Origin: GCA-003244245 sp050699435
Lineage (GTDB): Bacteria > Actinomycetota > Actinomycetes > Mycobacteriales > Pseudonocardiaceae
Direction of reading: 5' to 3'
DNA: 64,000 bases
NCBI GenBank assembly: GCA_050699435.1
Contig: JBOHGM010000006.1
Span: 1 to 64,000, forward strand
Shown here piece after piece: positions 1 to 9,728 of the stretch. The position numbers and the translations under genes were made by a program. A model generated the notes under the pieces. It made no database searches and had not been told where the DNA came from. It saw only the letters and a list, made by a program, of their open reading frames with translations. Positions within the stretch are counted from its first letter, which is position 1, and every line of letters begins with the position of its first letter.

Positions 1-88
1 CCCAACACCAGCGCTGCTCGGCTGCCCTTCGACAGCTCTGCTGTTGGGTTCGGCGCACCCAGTGCTCAGGACTTCTGAATAACGCTCC

Positions 89-1605
89 ATGAACAGGCCA
101 TATCTGCCCGTTGGCGCGGCATGGAGGCCGTCCCCGTTGCCTGACCAGTCGCCCTACACTCCGCTACCCGCTCGGGTAGAGCTGCCCGCTGTTGATCACA
201 AGGTCTTGACCCTCTGGCGTGAGCAGGACATCTTCGCCAGGAGTGTGGAGCAGACGGTCGGCGGTCCGGAATGGGTGTTCTACGAGGGGCCTCCCACAGC
301 GAACGGCAGGCCGGGAACACACCACGTCGAAGCCCGCGTCTTCAAGGATATCTTCCCTCGGTTCAAGACGATGAAGGGCTTCCACGTGCCGCGGCGAGGC
401 GGGTGGGACTGCCACGGCCTGCCGGTCGAGATCGCGGTGGAAAAGGAACTCGGCCTGTCCGGCAAGCAGGACATCGAGAAAGTCGGCATCGAGGAGTTCA
501 ACGACAAGGGCCTGCTCGTCCAGGATCATCGCGTCGCGCCGTACTGCCCACGTTGTGGCACTGGGTTGTCCGATCACGAGGTCGCCCAAGGGTATGAGTC
601 GATCGTCGATCCCTCGGTGTACGTACGGTTACCGATCATCAGTGAATTAGTCATCAGTGAATTAGAGGGCCTGACCGGAGTGGACCTGCTGGTGTGGAAA
701 ACCACGCCGTGGGCCCTTGGTCGCCAACACCGCGGTCGCCGTGCATCCAGATGTTACTTATGTGGTGGCGCGCACACAGCGGGGCACATTCGTAGTCGCT
801 GAACCACTGCTCGGCACGGTGCTCGGCGAAGAAGCACAAGTGCTCGCTTCGATGCCGGGACGCAGCCTCGAAAGCGTACAGTACCGGCGTCCTTTCGAAC
901 TGGTCGACATCCCGAAGGCCCACTTTGTGATTACCGCCGACTACGTGACGACCGACGACGGCACCGGCCTTGTGTATCCCGAGCACATCAAGCACGGGCG
1001 TTTCGGTGACTGGTTGGCCAACAACGTCGACTGGGCGCTCTCGCGGAATCGGTATTGGGGCACGCCGCTGCCGGTGTGGCGTTGTCCGGACGGGCACGTC
1101 ACCTTCGTGGGTTCCCGCGCGGAACTAGGGCAGTTCGTGGACAAGGACTTGTCCGGTCTCGATCCCCATCGCCCCTACATCGACGACGTGAGCTTTGCCT
1201 GCCCCACGTGTGACGAGCAGGCCAGCCGGGTCAGCGAAGTAATCGATGCTGGTTCGATTCCGGTGCGATGCCGTTCGCGAGCATCGGCTATCCCTACGTG
1301 GAGGGCAGCGTCGAGCAGCTCGAAAAGGGTTACCCGGCTCAGTTCATCTGTGAGGGGATCGACCAGACACGAGGCTGGTTCTACACACTCATGGCTGTCG
1401 GAACGCTGGTGTTCGACCACTCATCGTATGAGAACGTGGTTTGCCTCGGGCACATCATGGCCGAGGACGGCCGCAAGATGAGCAAGCACCTCGGCAACAT
1501 CATCGAGCCGATCCCGCTTATGGAGAAACACGGCTCCGATGCTCTTCGTTGGTTCATGCTGTACTCAGGCTCACCGTGGTCGCCTCGGCGTATCGGTGAA
1601 GGCTT
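89..1605 (+). pseudogene. ileS: Degenerate isoleucyl-tRNA synthetase (ileS), multiple deletions and frameshifts
   Basis: This was an isoleucyl-tRNA synthetase, which charges tRNA-Ile in the cytoplasm. The catalytic-core opening (GPPTANGRPGTHHVEAR, then GGWDCHGLPVEIAVEKELG) and a KMSKH signature (AEDGRKMSKHLGN) are still visible. The product lies in three reading frames. The frame breaks near 716, just after TTPWAL, where an extra base appears in the codon pair that should read Leu-Val. It breaks again near 1262, where the usual WFDSGSMPFA segment is damaged. In-frame pieces are also missing: about 50 residues before DKGLLVQDHRV, and most of the editing domain between GTGLV and PEHIKHGRFGDW. 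The C-terminal tRNA-binding third is absent after about 1605. A functional ileS must lie elsewhere. Compared by memory of the family, not by alignment. Confidence 0.88.
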
Positions 1606-1753
1606 GGTTCCGCGTCGATGTGCGGGACGGGGTCTCACTGGGGTCTCACTCGGCGGTGACGGCTTCCCAAGCCGCCCAGCACCAGTCCACGATGGACCGC
1701 ACTCAGCGATCGGACGGATACGGGGTGGCAAGAGTATGGGTGGCGAGGGTGGG

Positions 1754-2822
1754 ATGGCGGCGGGCGGCAACACTGCGTTGCAGGCGCTGCTGGAGGAAGC
1801 GGAGATGAGCAACGCCGGGCTGGCCCGCGCGGTGGTCAGCTCCGCCGCCCGGGAAGGACTGCATCTGGGCACCAGCACCACCACGGTGCGGCGGATGCTG
1901 GACGGCGCCCAGCCGCGCTGGCCGGTGCCGCGCCTGGTCGCCACCGTGTTGTCCCGGCGGTTGCAGCGTGAGGTGGGGGTCACTGAGTGCGGGTTCGTCG
2001 ACCGCGAGCCCGCCGGGGAGGATCCCCATGACGGGTTGACCTGCTGCGGCACACTGGAGGGCACAGTCCGCACGGTCGTCGAGCTCTCGGGACGGGACAT
2101 GCGCCGTCGCAAGCTGCTGCTGGGCTCGGTGTTCAGCGTGGCAGCGTTCGCCGAGCCCATGGTGGTCGCCCTCATCGTTCCCCCGGCGCAGGGCACCGCC
2201 CGCGCGGCGGGTCAGCGGGTGGGCATGGCCGACGTGGCGGTGCTCACCGAACAGGTCGCCCAGCTGAGCAAGATGAAGGAGCAGTTCGGGTCGGGGCGGG
2301 TGCGGGAGCAGGTGGTGGTGCTGCTGAACCGGGAGGCCAACCAGCTGCTGCACGGCAGTTACTCGGAGAAGATCGGTAAGGCGCTGCTGTCCGGGGTCGC
2401 CCAGGCCACTCGGCTGGCCGGTTTCATGGCGGCCGACGTGGGCCGCGACGCGCTGGCGCAGCGCTACTACGCTCATCGCCGACCTCGGTCTTGGTCTCAG
2501 CAACATCGGCGAGACCAAGGAGGCCCTCACCCTGGGCACCACGGCGTTGCAGGGCCTCGACGAGCCCTGGCGGGTCCGCGGCCGGTCATTGGTCCAGACC
2601 CACCTCGCCATCACCCATCTTTCCGGCGGTGATCTGGAACAAGCCGCCGCATACGGCCGGGACGCGCTGCGCTCCGCCACCGACGTCAGCTCGACCATGC
2701 TCACGCAGCGGCTGCGCACCCTGCACCGGCAGATTCAGCCCCTCAGCGCCGGCTCCCCACACCTGCGTGAGCTGGACGAGCGGCTCACCACCTTCTTCAC
2801 CCGCAGCGCCCAACAAAACTAA
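1754..2822 (+). pseudogene. Broken actinomycete TPR-type transcriptional regulator
   Basis: This resembles the long TPR regulators common in actinomycetes and is a distant paralogue of the intact gene at 7737-9170. Shared landmarks are an N-terminal helical region, an HGSY segment and the LAQRYY block. Reading starts best at ATG 1754 (residues MAAGGNTALQALLEEAEMSN) behind a G-rich Shine-Dalgarno. The frame is lost at about 2470, directly after LAQRYY. The sequence resumes in another frame as LIADLGLGLSNIGETKEALT and runs to a stop at 2820. About 100 residues of TPR repeats expected between these blocks are missing, so this is an internal deletion with frameshift and not a simple indel. It lies directly behind the ileS remnant. 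Confidence 0.75.
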
Positions 2823-2990
2823 CGCCGCATACCCGACAATGCTCACGCGAGACCGCTCTCCGAGTCCGCAGCGGTAGCGGCCGGTATGACGGGTGCTGAC
2901 CGGGCTACAGGCTTACGGCAGGCAAGTGATCAGAGTTTGGCACCCCCTGCGGATCCATAGGGTGAAACACTCGACAGGAGGTCGGCAAGC

Positions 2991-3134
2991 GTGAGTAGGC
3001 GCGACAAGAATGACCCGAACCCGAAGGATGATGGCAAGCGCGACGTCGGCCGCGACGGTGATACCGGCAAGCGGACGGGCGACAAGATCGACCCCAACAG
3101 TGGAGAACCAGAAGCACTGGGGCGACCGGAATGA
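2991..3134 (+). CDS. Small highly charged peptide, candidate imiditide-type RiPP precursor
   Basis: This is a 47-residue ORF with a GTG start and a near-consensus AGGAGG at 2976-2981, nine bases upstream. The peptide is almost entirely Lys/Arg/Asp/Glu/Asn/Gly/Pro (it begins MSRRDKNDPNPKDDGKRD) and contains two Asp-Gly dipeptides (D14-G15 and D22-G23) plus Asp-Thr-Gly (D24). It has no signal peptide or membrane segment. Its stop lies 12 bases before the methyltransferase gene. In imiditides, a PIMT homologue methylates one Asp of a linear, strongly charged precursor and the ester collapses to an aspartimide. The gene pair, the charge pattern and the Asp-Gly sites fit that description. Assignment is inference: the precursor family is too variable to recognise by sequence alone, and a chance short ORF cannot be fully excluded. 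Confidence 0.6.
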   Translation: MSRRDKNDPNPKDDGKRDVGRDGDTGKRTGDKIDPNSGEPEALGRPE

Positions 3135-3146
3135 CGGCAAGGACGA

Positions 3147-4313
3147 GTGACTACGTCGATCAGTGACGGCATGCGGTCTCTGGTCGCCAGGCTGTATGCG
3201 GCTGGGGCTCTCCCGGCTGCGTACCGGCGCGCGTTCCAGGCCGTTGACCGAGCCCAATTCATCCCTGACCGGATCTGGGTCGGCGGCGGCGAAGATCGAG
3301 ACGACACCGCGGTCGACCGCGGAATCGACCCGAAAGCCTGGGAAAAGGCCGTCTACGACGCCACGCTACCGATCGTGACCCAATTCGACGATGGCACAGT
3401 GACGTGGCCAGCGCAGGGCTACCGGCCGACCTCTTCGGCCTCGGCGGCGACTGTGGTGGCCGGCATGCTGCGTGTCCTTGGCGTGCAACCGGGCGACAAC
3501 GTGGTGGAGATCGGCACCGGTAGCGGGTACAACGCGGCTCTGCTGTCCGCGATCGTCGGCCCGGACGGGCAGGTCACCACCGTCGAAGTAGACGCCGACG
3601 TGGCGGCCGAGGCCACCGCGCGGCTCGACGCGGGCGGCTACCTGCACAACGTGCGCGTGATCGTCGGCGACGGTGCCACGACTGTGCCAGCGGACCGGCC
3701 GTGGGACAGGGTGATCGCCACCGCTGCCGTTCCACTCGGGCGCTTGCCCTATGGCTGGGTCGAGCACACCCGGCCCGGCGGAGTCATCGTCGCGCCCATG
3801 TTCGCCGACTTGACCTCCGACCCCCTGGTACGACTCGTCGTCGGTGATGACGGGACCGCGCGCGGTCATGCCGACGCAGAGTTGAGTGTGGGGTTCATGC
3901 ACCTGCGTGCCGAACGGCCCGCCCGGGCCGCGCTGGGCGCCTTTGCTTGGGATGACGAGTCCGCCGATCTCATCCATACCTCAGCAGACATTTGGGACCC
4001 ACTCCATCACCAGGCGTGGCGCTGGGCAATGGCGGTGGCCATGCCGTCCTGCCGCTACAACACCTACCAACCGGGCGAACGCAGCGAACGGCGTCTGATC
4101 CTGTTCAAGGACCCCGTATCCGGGTCGTGGGCAAGCATCCACGGCGCCGACGACGACGGCTGGCTCGCCGTACGCCAGTCCGGGCCGCGCCGCCTCGGTG
4201 ACGAGGCATTGGCAGCCATCCAATGGTTCGCGCAACGCGGCGCACCACCCCTTGAGGCTTGGCTGTGGGAGGCCGGACCCGACCGGCAGAGCGTCACACT
4301 CCCCGGCGCGTAG
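3147..4313 (+). CDS. PIMT-like (protein-L-isoaspartate) O-methyltransferase, probably RiPP-modifying
   Basis: This 388-residue SAM-dependent methyltransferase belongs to the protein-isoaspartyl methyltransferase family. Residues about 75-230 form the Rossmann core, with motif I EIGTGSGYNAALL, an acidic strand-2 end (VEVDADVA) and the family YRPTSSASAATVVAGML segment that sits over the substrate. An extension of about 150 residues follows the core, as in RiPP-associated PIMT homologues and unlike the repair enzyme of about 210 residues. The GTG start at 3147 follows an AAGGA. The charged peptide gene lies 12 bases upstream, and no other biosynthetic gene is adjacent. Expected role: methyl-ester formation on an Asp side chain of the peptide, leading to aspartimide. 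A repair role on damaged proteins is the alternative. Confidence 0.8.
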   Translation: MTTSISDGMRSLVARLYAAGALPAAYRRAFQAVDRAQFIPDRIWVGGGEDRDDTAVDRGIDPKAWEKAVYDATLPIVTQFDDGTVTWPAQGYRPTSSASAATVVAGMLRVLGVQPGDNVVEIGTGSGYNAALLSAIVGPDGQVTTVEVDADVAAEATARLDAGGYLHNVRVIVGDGATTVPADRPWDRVIATAAVPLGRLPYGWVEHTRPGGVIVAPMFADLTSDPLVRLVVGDDGTARGHADAELSVGFMHLRAERPARAALGAFAWDDESADLIHTSADIWDPLHHQAWRWAMAVAMPSCRYNTYQPGERSERRLILFKDPVSGSWASIHGADDDGWLAVRQSGPRRLGDEALAAIQWFAQRGAPPLEAWLWEAGPDRQSVTLPGA

Positions 4314-4577
4314 ACACATCGCCGCTCCGTCCCCGAAGTGCGGCTGATCCCCTCCGACCCGGCCGCCGCTCCGTTGACGAGTGTCTTCGACCCGCGCAGC
4401 TCCGGCGCCACGTCGATGCGCTGACCGTCGGCATTCTCGGCGAGCGACTGGTCCGCAAGCAGGGGTTGGTGGCACCAGCACTGGTACCGGACCGCAGACG
4501 GGGCAGCAGCCGTGCGCCGGTCAACGACGACCAGCTCGACGAGCTGTCATGGGCACTCTGGCCCGAGCGCTCATCAC
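4314..4577. other. Intergenic stretch, no recognised gene
   Basis: This lies between the PIMT-like gene and the duplicated hsdM fragment. A plus-strand frame runs through it and would end with VNDDQLDELSWALWPERSS, but it has no credible start or known domain. It may be the tail of a lost gene. The right edge is the duplication boundary shared with 9819-9836. Confidence 0.3.
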
Positions 4578-4579
4578 GG

Positions 4580-5823
4580 TCAGAGATCAGTTGATGGGTC
4601 TGGTGCCTCAGGCTGTGCTGCCGCCGCTTCCAGTGCTGACGCCACGGCCTCGAACTCGGCGAGTACGGCGGTGAGATCCTCGACGATCTCGCGGGCGATG
4701 ATTTCGGGCGCCGGCAGGTTGTCGAGGTCTTCCAGTGACTCATCCCGGAGCCAGATGATGTCGACGTTGGCCTTGTCGCGTGCGAGTAGCTCCTCGTAGG
4801 TGAACGCCTTGAAGCGCTCTGCCTCGACTCGCTCCGAGCGAGGCTTACCGGGGAGGTAACAGTCGACGAAGTCATGCAGTTGCTCGCGCCGCAGCGCGTT
4901 TTGCTTGCGGGTGAAATGCATGTTGGTGCGGAAGTCGTAGACCCACAGCCGCTCGGTCCATGGCCGCTCGGAGGCCGGGCGTTTGTCGAAGAACAACACG
5001 TTGGCCTTCACACCCTGGGCGTAGAAGATGCCGGTCGGCAGCCGCAGCAGGGTATGGACATCGAAGTCCTCGAGCAGTCGTCGACGGATCGTCTCACCGG
5101 CGCCCCCCTCGAACAGGACGTTATCGGACAGGACGACCGCCGCCCGGCCGTTGATACCGAGGATCGTCGCGATGTGCTGCACGAAGTTGAGCTGCTTGTT
5201 CGAGGTGGTGACGACGAAGTCCTGCCGCTCGATCTCGCGGTCCTCGCGGGCCTCCCTGCCGTCGGCACCGACCATGGTGAGTGAGGACTTGCGACCGAAA
5301 GGTGGATTGGACAGCACCACGGAGTAACGGTGGCCCGGATCGGCCAGCAGCGCGTCCTTGACCTCGATGAGGCTGGGCTCGTTGGGTTTGCCTATTCCGT
5401 GCAGGATGAGGTTCATTGCCGCGAGCCTGGCTGCGCCGTCGACCAGTTCCACCCCGTGCACCAGCCGGTCGCGGAGATGGTCACGCTCATCCGGGTGAGG
5501 TCCTCGGCCTGGTCCGCCACGTATTCGTGGGCCGCGAGGAGAAAACCGCCGGTGCCGACCACCGGACCGGGTCCTGGATGCGGTTCAGCGCCTTGCGGAA
5601 GATCACACCCAGCGTACCGGACTGGCGGGCCAGGGCTTCGAGAATGTGCCGATAGGTCGTCTCCAGTTCGTCGCCGTCCTTGTCGAGCAAGTGCTGCCAG
5701 GAACAGTGCCGCGGCACGATCTGCTTCGGCTTGAGCTTACGGGTCTCCCGCTCATGCGCCATCTTGAGAAAGAGCAGATACGTCAACTGCTCGGTGTACT
5801 CAATCGTCGAGACCCCGTCGTCG
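4580..5823 (-). pseudogene. hsdM: Truncated duplicate of type I restriction hsdM
   Basis: This is a second copy of the DNA methyltransferase subunit found intact at 9834-11324, with very similar DNA. The C-terminal two thirds are readable from VELVDGAARLAAMN through the NPPF catalytic motif (SNPPFGRKSS) to the end. Homology stops at about 5823, so the first roughly 27 codons and the start are missing. A block of 213 bp present in the intact gene between two GCCGGGTC copies (10798 and 11011) has been deleted here, consistent with slippage between short direct repeats. It removes the SAM-binding motif region. A single G is also missing near 5503, shifting the frame. The left edge shares the bases around GTCAGAGATCAGTTGAT with the intact copy. 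Non-functional. Confidence 0.9.
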
Positions 5824-5999
5824 GCTCTTTACGGCCATCGGCTTGTCCTTCGACAAGATAGTCTCGTTCATGCACACAATCCTTGGCAAATAGATACGAG
5901 CACAAACTGAATCCACGGCCCATATCCCTCGCCCCTGGCACGGTTAGCTCCGTCCTGGGATCATGGCCAAGGCCACACGCCAACGACCAGGAGCGCACA

Positions 6000-6824
6000 A
6001 TGCCTCTCCGCAGCACTGCTACGTCTGTTCGTACGCTCGACGGCTTGCGCCTGTCCGGCACACTGGTCACGCCGGACGGCACGCCCGAACAGGCCGTCGT
6101 GCTTATCCACGGTGGAGGCGTGACCCGCGAAGAGGGCGGCTTCTTCACCCGGCTGGCGGCCGGACTGGCTAAGGCCGGTGTGGCGTCGCTCCGGTACGAC
6201 CTGCGGGGACACGGCGAGAGCGACGGCCGCCCGGACGAGTCCTCGCTGGCAGCCCACCTGAACGATATTCGCGTAGCGCTTGCCGAGGTACGCGAGGCGA
6301 CCGGCGCGCAGACCGTGAACCTGCTCGGTACAAGCTTCGGCGGCGGCCTGGTGGCCTACTACTCGGCGAAGCGGCCAAACGAGCTGACGTGCCTCGTGCT
6401 GCTCAACCCCCAGCTCAACTACAAGGACCGCTACATCGACCAGAAGCCGCACTGGTCAGGCAACTTTCTGAACGACGACAAGGCCCAGCAGCTCAAGGAG
6501 CAGGGCTACATCGACCACTCACCGACCGTGAAGCATAGCCGGGCATTCCTGAACGAGGTCTTTTGGATCAGGCCGAACGAGGTGCTTAGTGAGATCACGG
6601 CACCGACGCTCATCGTGCACGGCACGGAAGACACCTTCGTTTCAATCGAGGCGTCACGGGCAGCGGTGCACCAATTCCGGGTGGAGCACCAGCTCGTTGA
6701 GATCGAAGGCGCACAGCACGGCTTCGCGGTGCACGAAGACCCGGAGTACCGCAACCCGCAGAGTCAGGAGTGGCAAGCCTTCGTGATCCAGACCGTGTGC
6801 GATTGGTTCACCGCGACTTCGTGA
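6000..6824 (+). CDS. Alpha/beta hydrolase
   Basis: This 274-residue cytoplasmic alpha/beta-fold hydrolase is most like the serine-aminopeptidase/esterase (Hydrolase_4) group. Visible landmarks are the oxyanion-hole segment LIHGGG, the motif RYDLRGHGESDG, the nucleophile elbow GTSFGGG (Ser), the acid loop VHGTEDTFV (Asp) and the catalytic His in AQHGFAVH. ATG 6000 is preferred over upstream in-frame codons because AGGAG sits six bases before it and the upstream residues are non-conserved. The gene stands alone between the hsdM remnant and a broken TPR gene on the other strand. The natural substrate cannot be told from sequence. Confidence 0.85.
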   Translation: MPLRSTATSVRTLDGLRLSGTLVTPDGTPEQAVVLIHGGGVTREEGGFFTRLAAGLAKAGVASLRYDLRGHGESDGRPDESSLAAHLNDIRVALAEVREATGAQTVNLLGTSFGGGLVAYYSAKRPNELTCLVLLNPQLNYKDRYIDQKPHWSGNFLNDDKAQQLKEQGYIDHSPTVKHSRAFLNEVFWIRPNEVLSEITAPTLIVHGTEDTFVSIEASRAAVHQFRVEHQLVEIEGAQHGFAVHEDPEYRNPQSQEWQAFVIQTVCDWFTATS

Positions 6825-6834
6825 CCCCCACCAG

Positions 6835-7689
6835 TCAGGGCGTGAGGGCTTCCCGCAGGGCTCGTGGTCCCGGCCGGTTGTTCCACGGGTTCAACGTCTC
6901 CACGACCCGCACCAGTTCACGCCTCGTGCGGCTGGACCGCATCTCTGTAACGAGCTGCATCGCCACCGGACCTTCATGCGCCGCGTCGTCAGGTTCGCCA
7001 CTGAGCGCCAAGGCAGCAGCGCGCCGTGCGCGGAAGTAGCCCTCGTCGCGCCGTGACAAGTTTCTGGCGCTCAGGACACCGCCGTACAGCGTTGCGGCCT
7101 TGGCTGGCTTACCCGCCTCGATGTAGCAGCTCGCGGCGCGCAACAGGTGCGTGCCTTCGTTGTAGTACGTGCCGAGGTGGGCGTATCGCTCGTCGCTGGT
7201 GTCCGCAGCGTCGACCAGCCGTCGGGCGTCTTCGAGCTTCTGTTCAACCACGCTGAACGGCTCACCGAGCATGGCCAGACCCCGCGCCTCTTGCTGCGTC
7301 ACTTCGGCACGCACGTTGGGCGGGAGCTGCCACGGCCCCTATTGCGCGGCTTGGGCCAGGGTGAGCACGCGCAAGCCGTCACGCTCCTCATACGCCATCT
7401 GCGACTTCTTGAGCAGCACATACCCTTGCATCGGCATGTCCCCGGCCTCTTGGGCCCACTCGATGGCGCGGTCATGCCAGAAGCTCGCGGTAACAGGGTC
7501 GTGCAAGTCGCGGTACAGCCATCCGGCGAACTCGGCAGCGTCGGAACCGACCGTGAGCAGCGAGCGGCGCACATCAGGCGTGACGGCACGGGCATGGTCG
7601 TCGATGATCCCGAGTACCACGGCCCACCTGCGCGCCCACCAAGCCCGAGCAGCAAACGCCGCCACCACCTGGGTGGCGCATCGCGCTCA
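6835..7689 (-). pseudogene. Truncated TPR regulator with internal amber stop
   Basis: This is a remnant of an actinomycete XRE/TPR-type regulator, related in layout to the intact gene just upstream but lacking the helix-turn-helix N-terminus. TPR-like helices read from AEFAGWLYRDLHDP through MQGYVLLKKSQMAYEERDG, then an in-frame TAG at 7339-7341. The same frame continues across the stop as GPWQLPPNVRAEVTQQEARG and on to the natural end. A second in-frame stop at 7687-7689 cuts off the beginning. Since the frame is retained on both sides of the TAG, the loss looks recent. No start with a Shine-Dalgarno is present. It lies directly downstream of the 7737-9170 regulator. Confidence 0.7.
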
Positions 7690-7736
7690 TTGGCTGTAAT
7701 CGCGGGATCGGTCGGGATCGCGGGTGGCATTGATGC

Positions 7737-9170
7737 TCATGCTTGCGTGCCGGGCGCCATGACGGTGGTGCGGTAGCGGTCCTCGAATTCTTGGACGCTG
7801 GGCCGGGTGGCGTGGGTGGCCAGTGCGCGGCGCACTGTGTTGAAGCGTTCCAGGCTGCGGGTGCTGTGCAGCGAGCCCAGCGACGGGAGGGCCTGGCCGA
7901 GCAGTTCGCAGGCTCGGTCGATGTCAGCGTGGGAGTTGCCGGTTGTGGGTAGGTAGGAAGCTGCGAAGGCGGTCGTGTACACGACGTGGCGGCGTGCCAT
8001 GCCCCCAGAGAAAGTCAGCGCATCGGGAGCAATCCGCTGGACGTCGCCGTTACGGCCGAGATCACGTGCCATGTAGAGCCGCTGTGCGATCATTTGGTCG
8101 GCCGTGAAGGGGATGAACCAGATTCGCTCGCCGGTGGGGACTGCCCGGTCCAAGGTTCGTTCCGCGATTGTGCACGCCTGGGCGCTGGCCCGCTGATCGC
8201 CCCGCAAGGCATACGCGAGACCCTGCCCTGCGGCACATTTCGCCGCAGTCGACGGCGAGCCGCAATCCAGGGCAGTGCGGTGTCCGGCGGTGGCCAGCTC
8301 CAACGCCTGAGTGGCGTTCCCCAGGTGATGCGCCTGGGCAGACATGTCGGCCAGGATGTGCGCGCCCAGGGCACGATTCCCGCTGGCCTGGGCCAGGCGC
8401 AGAGCTTGGATGTAGTAGCGCTGGGCCAACCCCTGGCGTCCAGTGTCGTAGTTCATATATGCACATATATCGCACAGTCGCGCGGTCGCGGCCATCAGTT
8501 CCCGGCCGATGGCGTCGGTGTAGCTGCCGTGCAGCAGCGGGAACACGACCTCGTTGACGTAGTGCATCAGCGTGGACCGGGCGTACCCACCGCCAAGCCG
8601 AAGGTCGGCGTCGGTGAACGCCTCGCACATCGCCCACAGGGCGTCGATGTCGCCAGGGCCGACGGCTCGGCTGGGCCGTTCCTGGAGTACCTCGTCGTGG
8701 CGGTTGAGCAGCCACTCGCCGACCGGCCCGGCAAACGCCGAGGCGACCCACGCTGCCGAGACGAGAACCGAGCGCCGTTCCAAGTCCGCCCTCCACAGCA
8801 TGCCGACCACCTTCACGGTAGCCGCTGTGTTGGCCGACCACACCAGGCCGAGGTCAGCCGGGATGGGTTCGCGGTTGTCGGTCGGGGTGCTCGCGGGTGC
8901 GGCGCGGGTCGCGCGCTCGTATTCGACGTGTGGCCAGAGCCGTTCCAAGGCCCCGCCGGTGCCCAGCGCGTCGTCCAGGCGCTGGGCGAGGTCGAGGCCG
9001 GGGAACCGCTCACCCTTCTCGACCTTGCTGATCAGTGCACCGCTATCATGCGTGAGCCGGCCTAGCCCGGTCTGGGACAGCTCGCGCAGTGTTCGCCAGT
9101 GCCGTAACTCCGCGCCGAAGAAGTGCAGTGCGGATTCCAGTGGCGTCAACTCCCGCGGCGGCCGTCCCAT
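7737..9170 (-). CDS. XRE-family helix-turn-helix regulator with TPR domain
   Basis: A 477-residue DNA-binding regulator. Residues about 15-75 form a Cro/C1-type helix-turn-helix (FGAELRHWRTLRELSQTGLG, then ALISKVEKGERFPGLDLAQR). The rest is helical with TPR-like repeats (YDTGRQGLAQRYYIQALRLA, LADMSAQAHHLGNATQALEL). Such proteins are widespread in actinomycetes, often as pathway-adjacent regulators whose ligand is unknown. ATG 9170 is chosen because GGAGG lies nine bases before it; the longer frame to 9359 adds a basic, non-conserved stretch. It is transcribed away from the small genes at 9484-9833. Confidence 0.85.
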   Translation of the reverse strand: MGRPPRELTPLESALHFFGAELRHWRTLRELSQTGLGRLTHDSGALISKVEKGERFPGLDLAQRLDDALGTGGALERLWPHVEYERATRAAPASTPTDNREPIPADLGLVWSANTAATVKVVGMLWRADLERRSVLVSAAWVASAFAGPVGEWLLNRHDEVLQERPSRAVGPGDIDALWAMCEAFTDADLRLGGGYARSTLMHYVNEVVFPLLHGSYTDAIGRELMAATARLCDICAYMNYDTGRQGLAQRYYIQALRLAQASGNRALGAHILADMSAQAHHLGNATQALELATAGHRTALDCGSPSTAAKCAAGQGLAYALRGDQRASAQACTIAERTLDRAVPTGERIWFIPFTADQMIAQRLYMARDLGRNGDVQRIAPDALTFSGGMARRHVVYTTAFAASYLPTTGNSHADIDRACELLGQALPSLGSLHSTRSLERFNTVRRALATHATRPSVQEFEDRYRTTVMAPGTQA

Positions 9171-9483
9171 GACTCGTTTCCTCCCAGCCCCTGACGTCTC
9201 GGTGCGCCCGTTCGCTGGGCGCGATGTAGCTAGGGGGAATGTACCGGGAACCGGGAACAATCCGAGCGTAGTCGGGATACCGATTCTGTACAGCCGCCCT
9301 GTCCGAATTCGCCGCCTGGCGTTCCGAGTCCCTTCGGGGCATCGTCGACGCGGAGCCACCGGGTGCGGTGTTCGAACGGTGGTGGCGGCGCTGCCGGGTG
9401 TACCGCACGCGGGTCACTGGCAGGGGCACATCCTGACGCTACCGCCTGCGATGCCGACGGTGTGCTGAGAAGGAGGAACTGAG
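9171..9483. other. Intergenic region between divergent genes
   Basis: This 313-bp region must carry promoters for both the regulator at 7737-9170 and the small gene at 9484. A plus-strand frame at 9305-9436 (EFAAWRSESLRGIVDAEPPG onward) has protein-like composition but no start codon and an upstream in-frame stop, so it may be a remnant. No operator was recognised. Confidence 0.35.
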
Positions 9484-9699
9484 TTGTCTCGAACTAAAAG
9501 CAAGGCGGCCAGGGGGCTCATCACCCGGAAGATCCGGTATCGCGATCGCAGGAACCCGCCAGATAGCCGGCCCCAGGACTTGAAGGTCGACATCCGGCGT
9601 GGTGACCACATCGACAACGACCAGGCGGCCGCCATGGTCGCGGCACGGATGGGTGTGCCCTTGACACAGGTCAAGATTATCGAGGTCGTAGAGACCTAA
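9484..9699 (+). CDS. Small basic protein of unknown function
   Basis: A 71-residue hypothetical protein. The TTG start is supported by AAGGAGG at 9470-9476, seven bases upstream, one of the stronger ribosome-binding sites in the window. The first half is very basic (SRTKSKAARGLITRKIRYRD) and the second half is a plausible helix-strand unit (NDQAAAMVAARMGVPLTQVK). There is no signal peptide, membrane segment or known motif. It may share a transcript with the tiny membrane peptide that follows. Confidence 0.6.
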   Translation: MSRTKSKAARGLITRKIRYRDRRNPPDSRPQDLKVDIRRGDHIDNDQAAAMVAARMGVPLTQVKIIEVVET

Positions 9700-9728
9700 G
9701 ACTCCATCCCCAAGGACAACCTGCCCTT

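Noticed and set aside
1..88. Possible T-box leader of the ileS remnant (CCCAACA/TGTTGGG inverted repeat)
   Set aside because: Only a 7-bp stem is visible; no T-box core sequence or specifier loop could be recognised, and the window begins too close to the gene.
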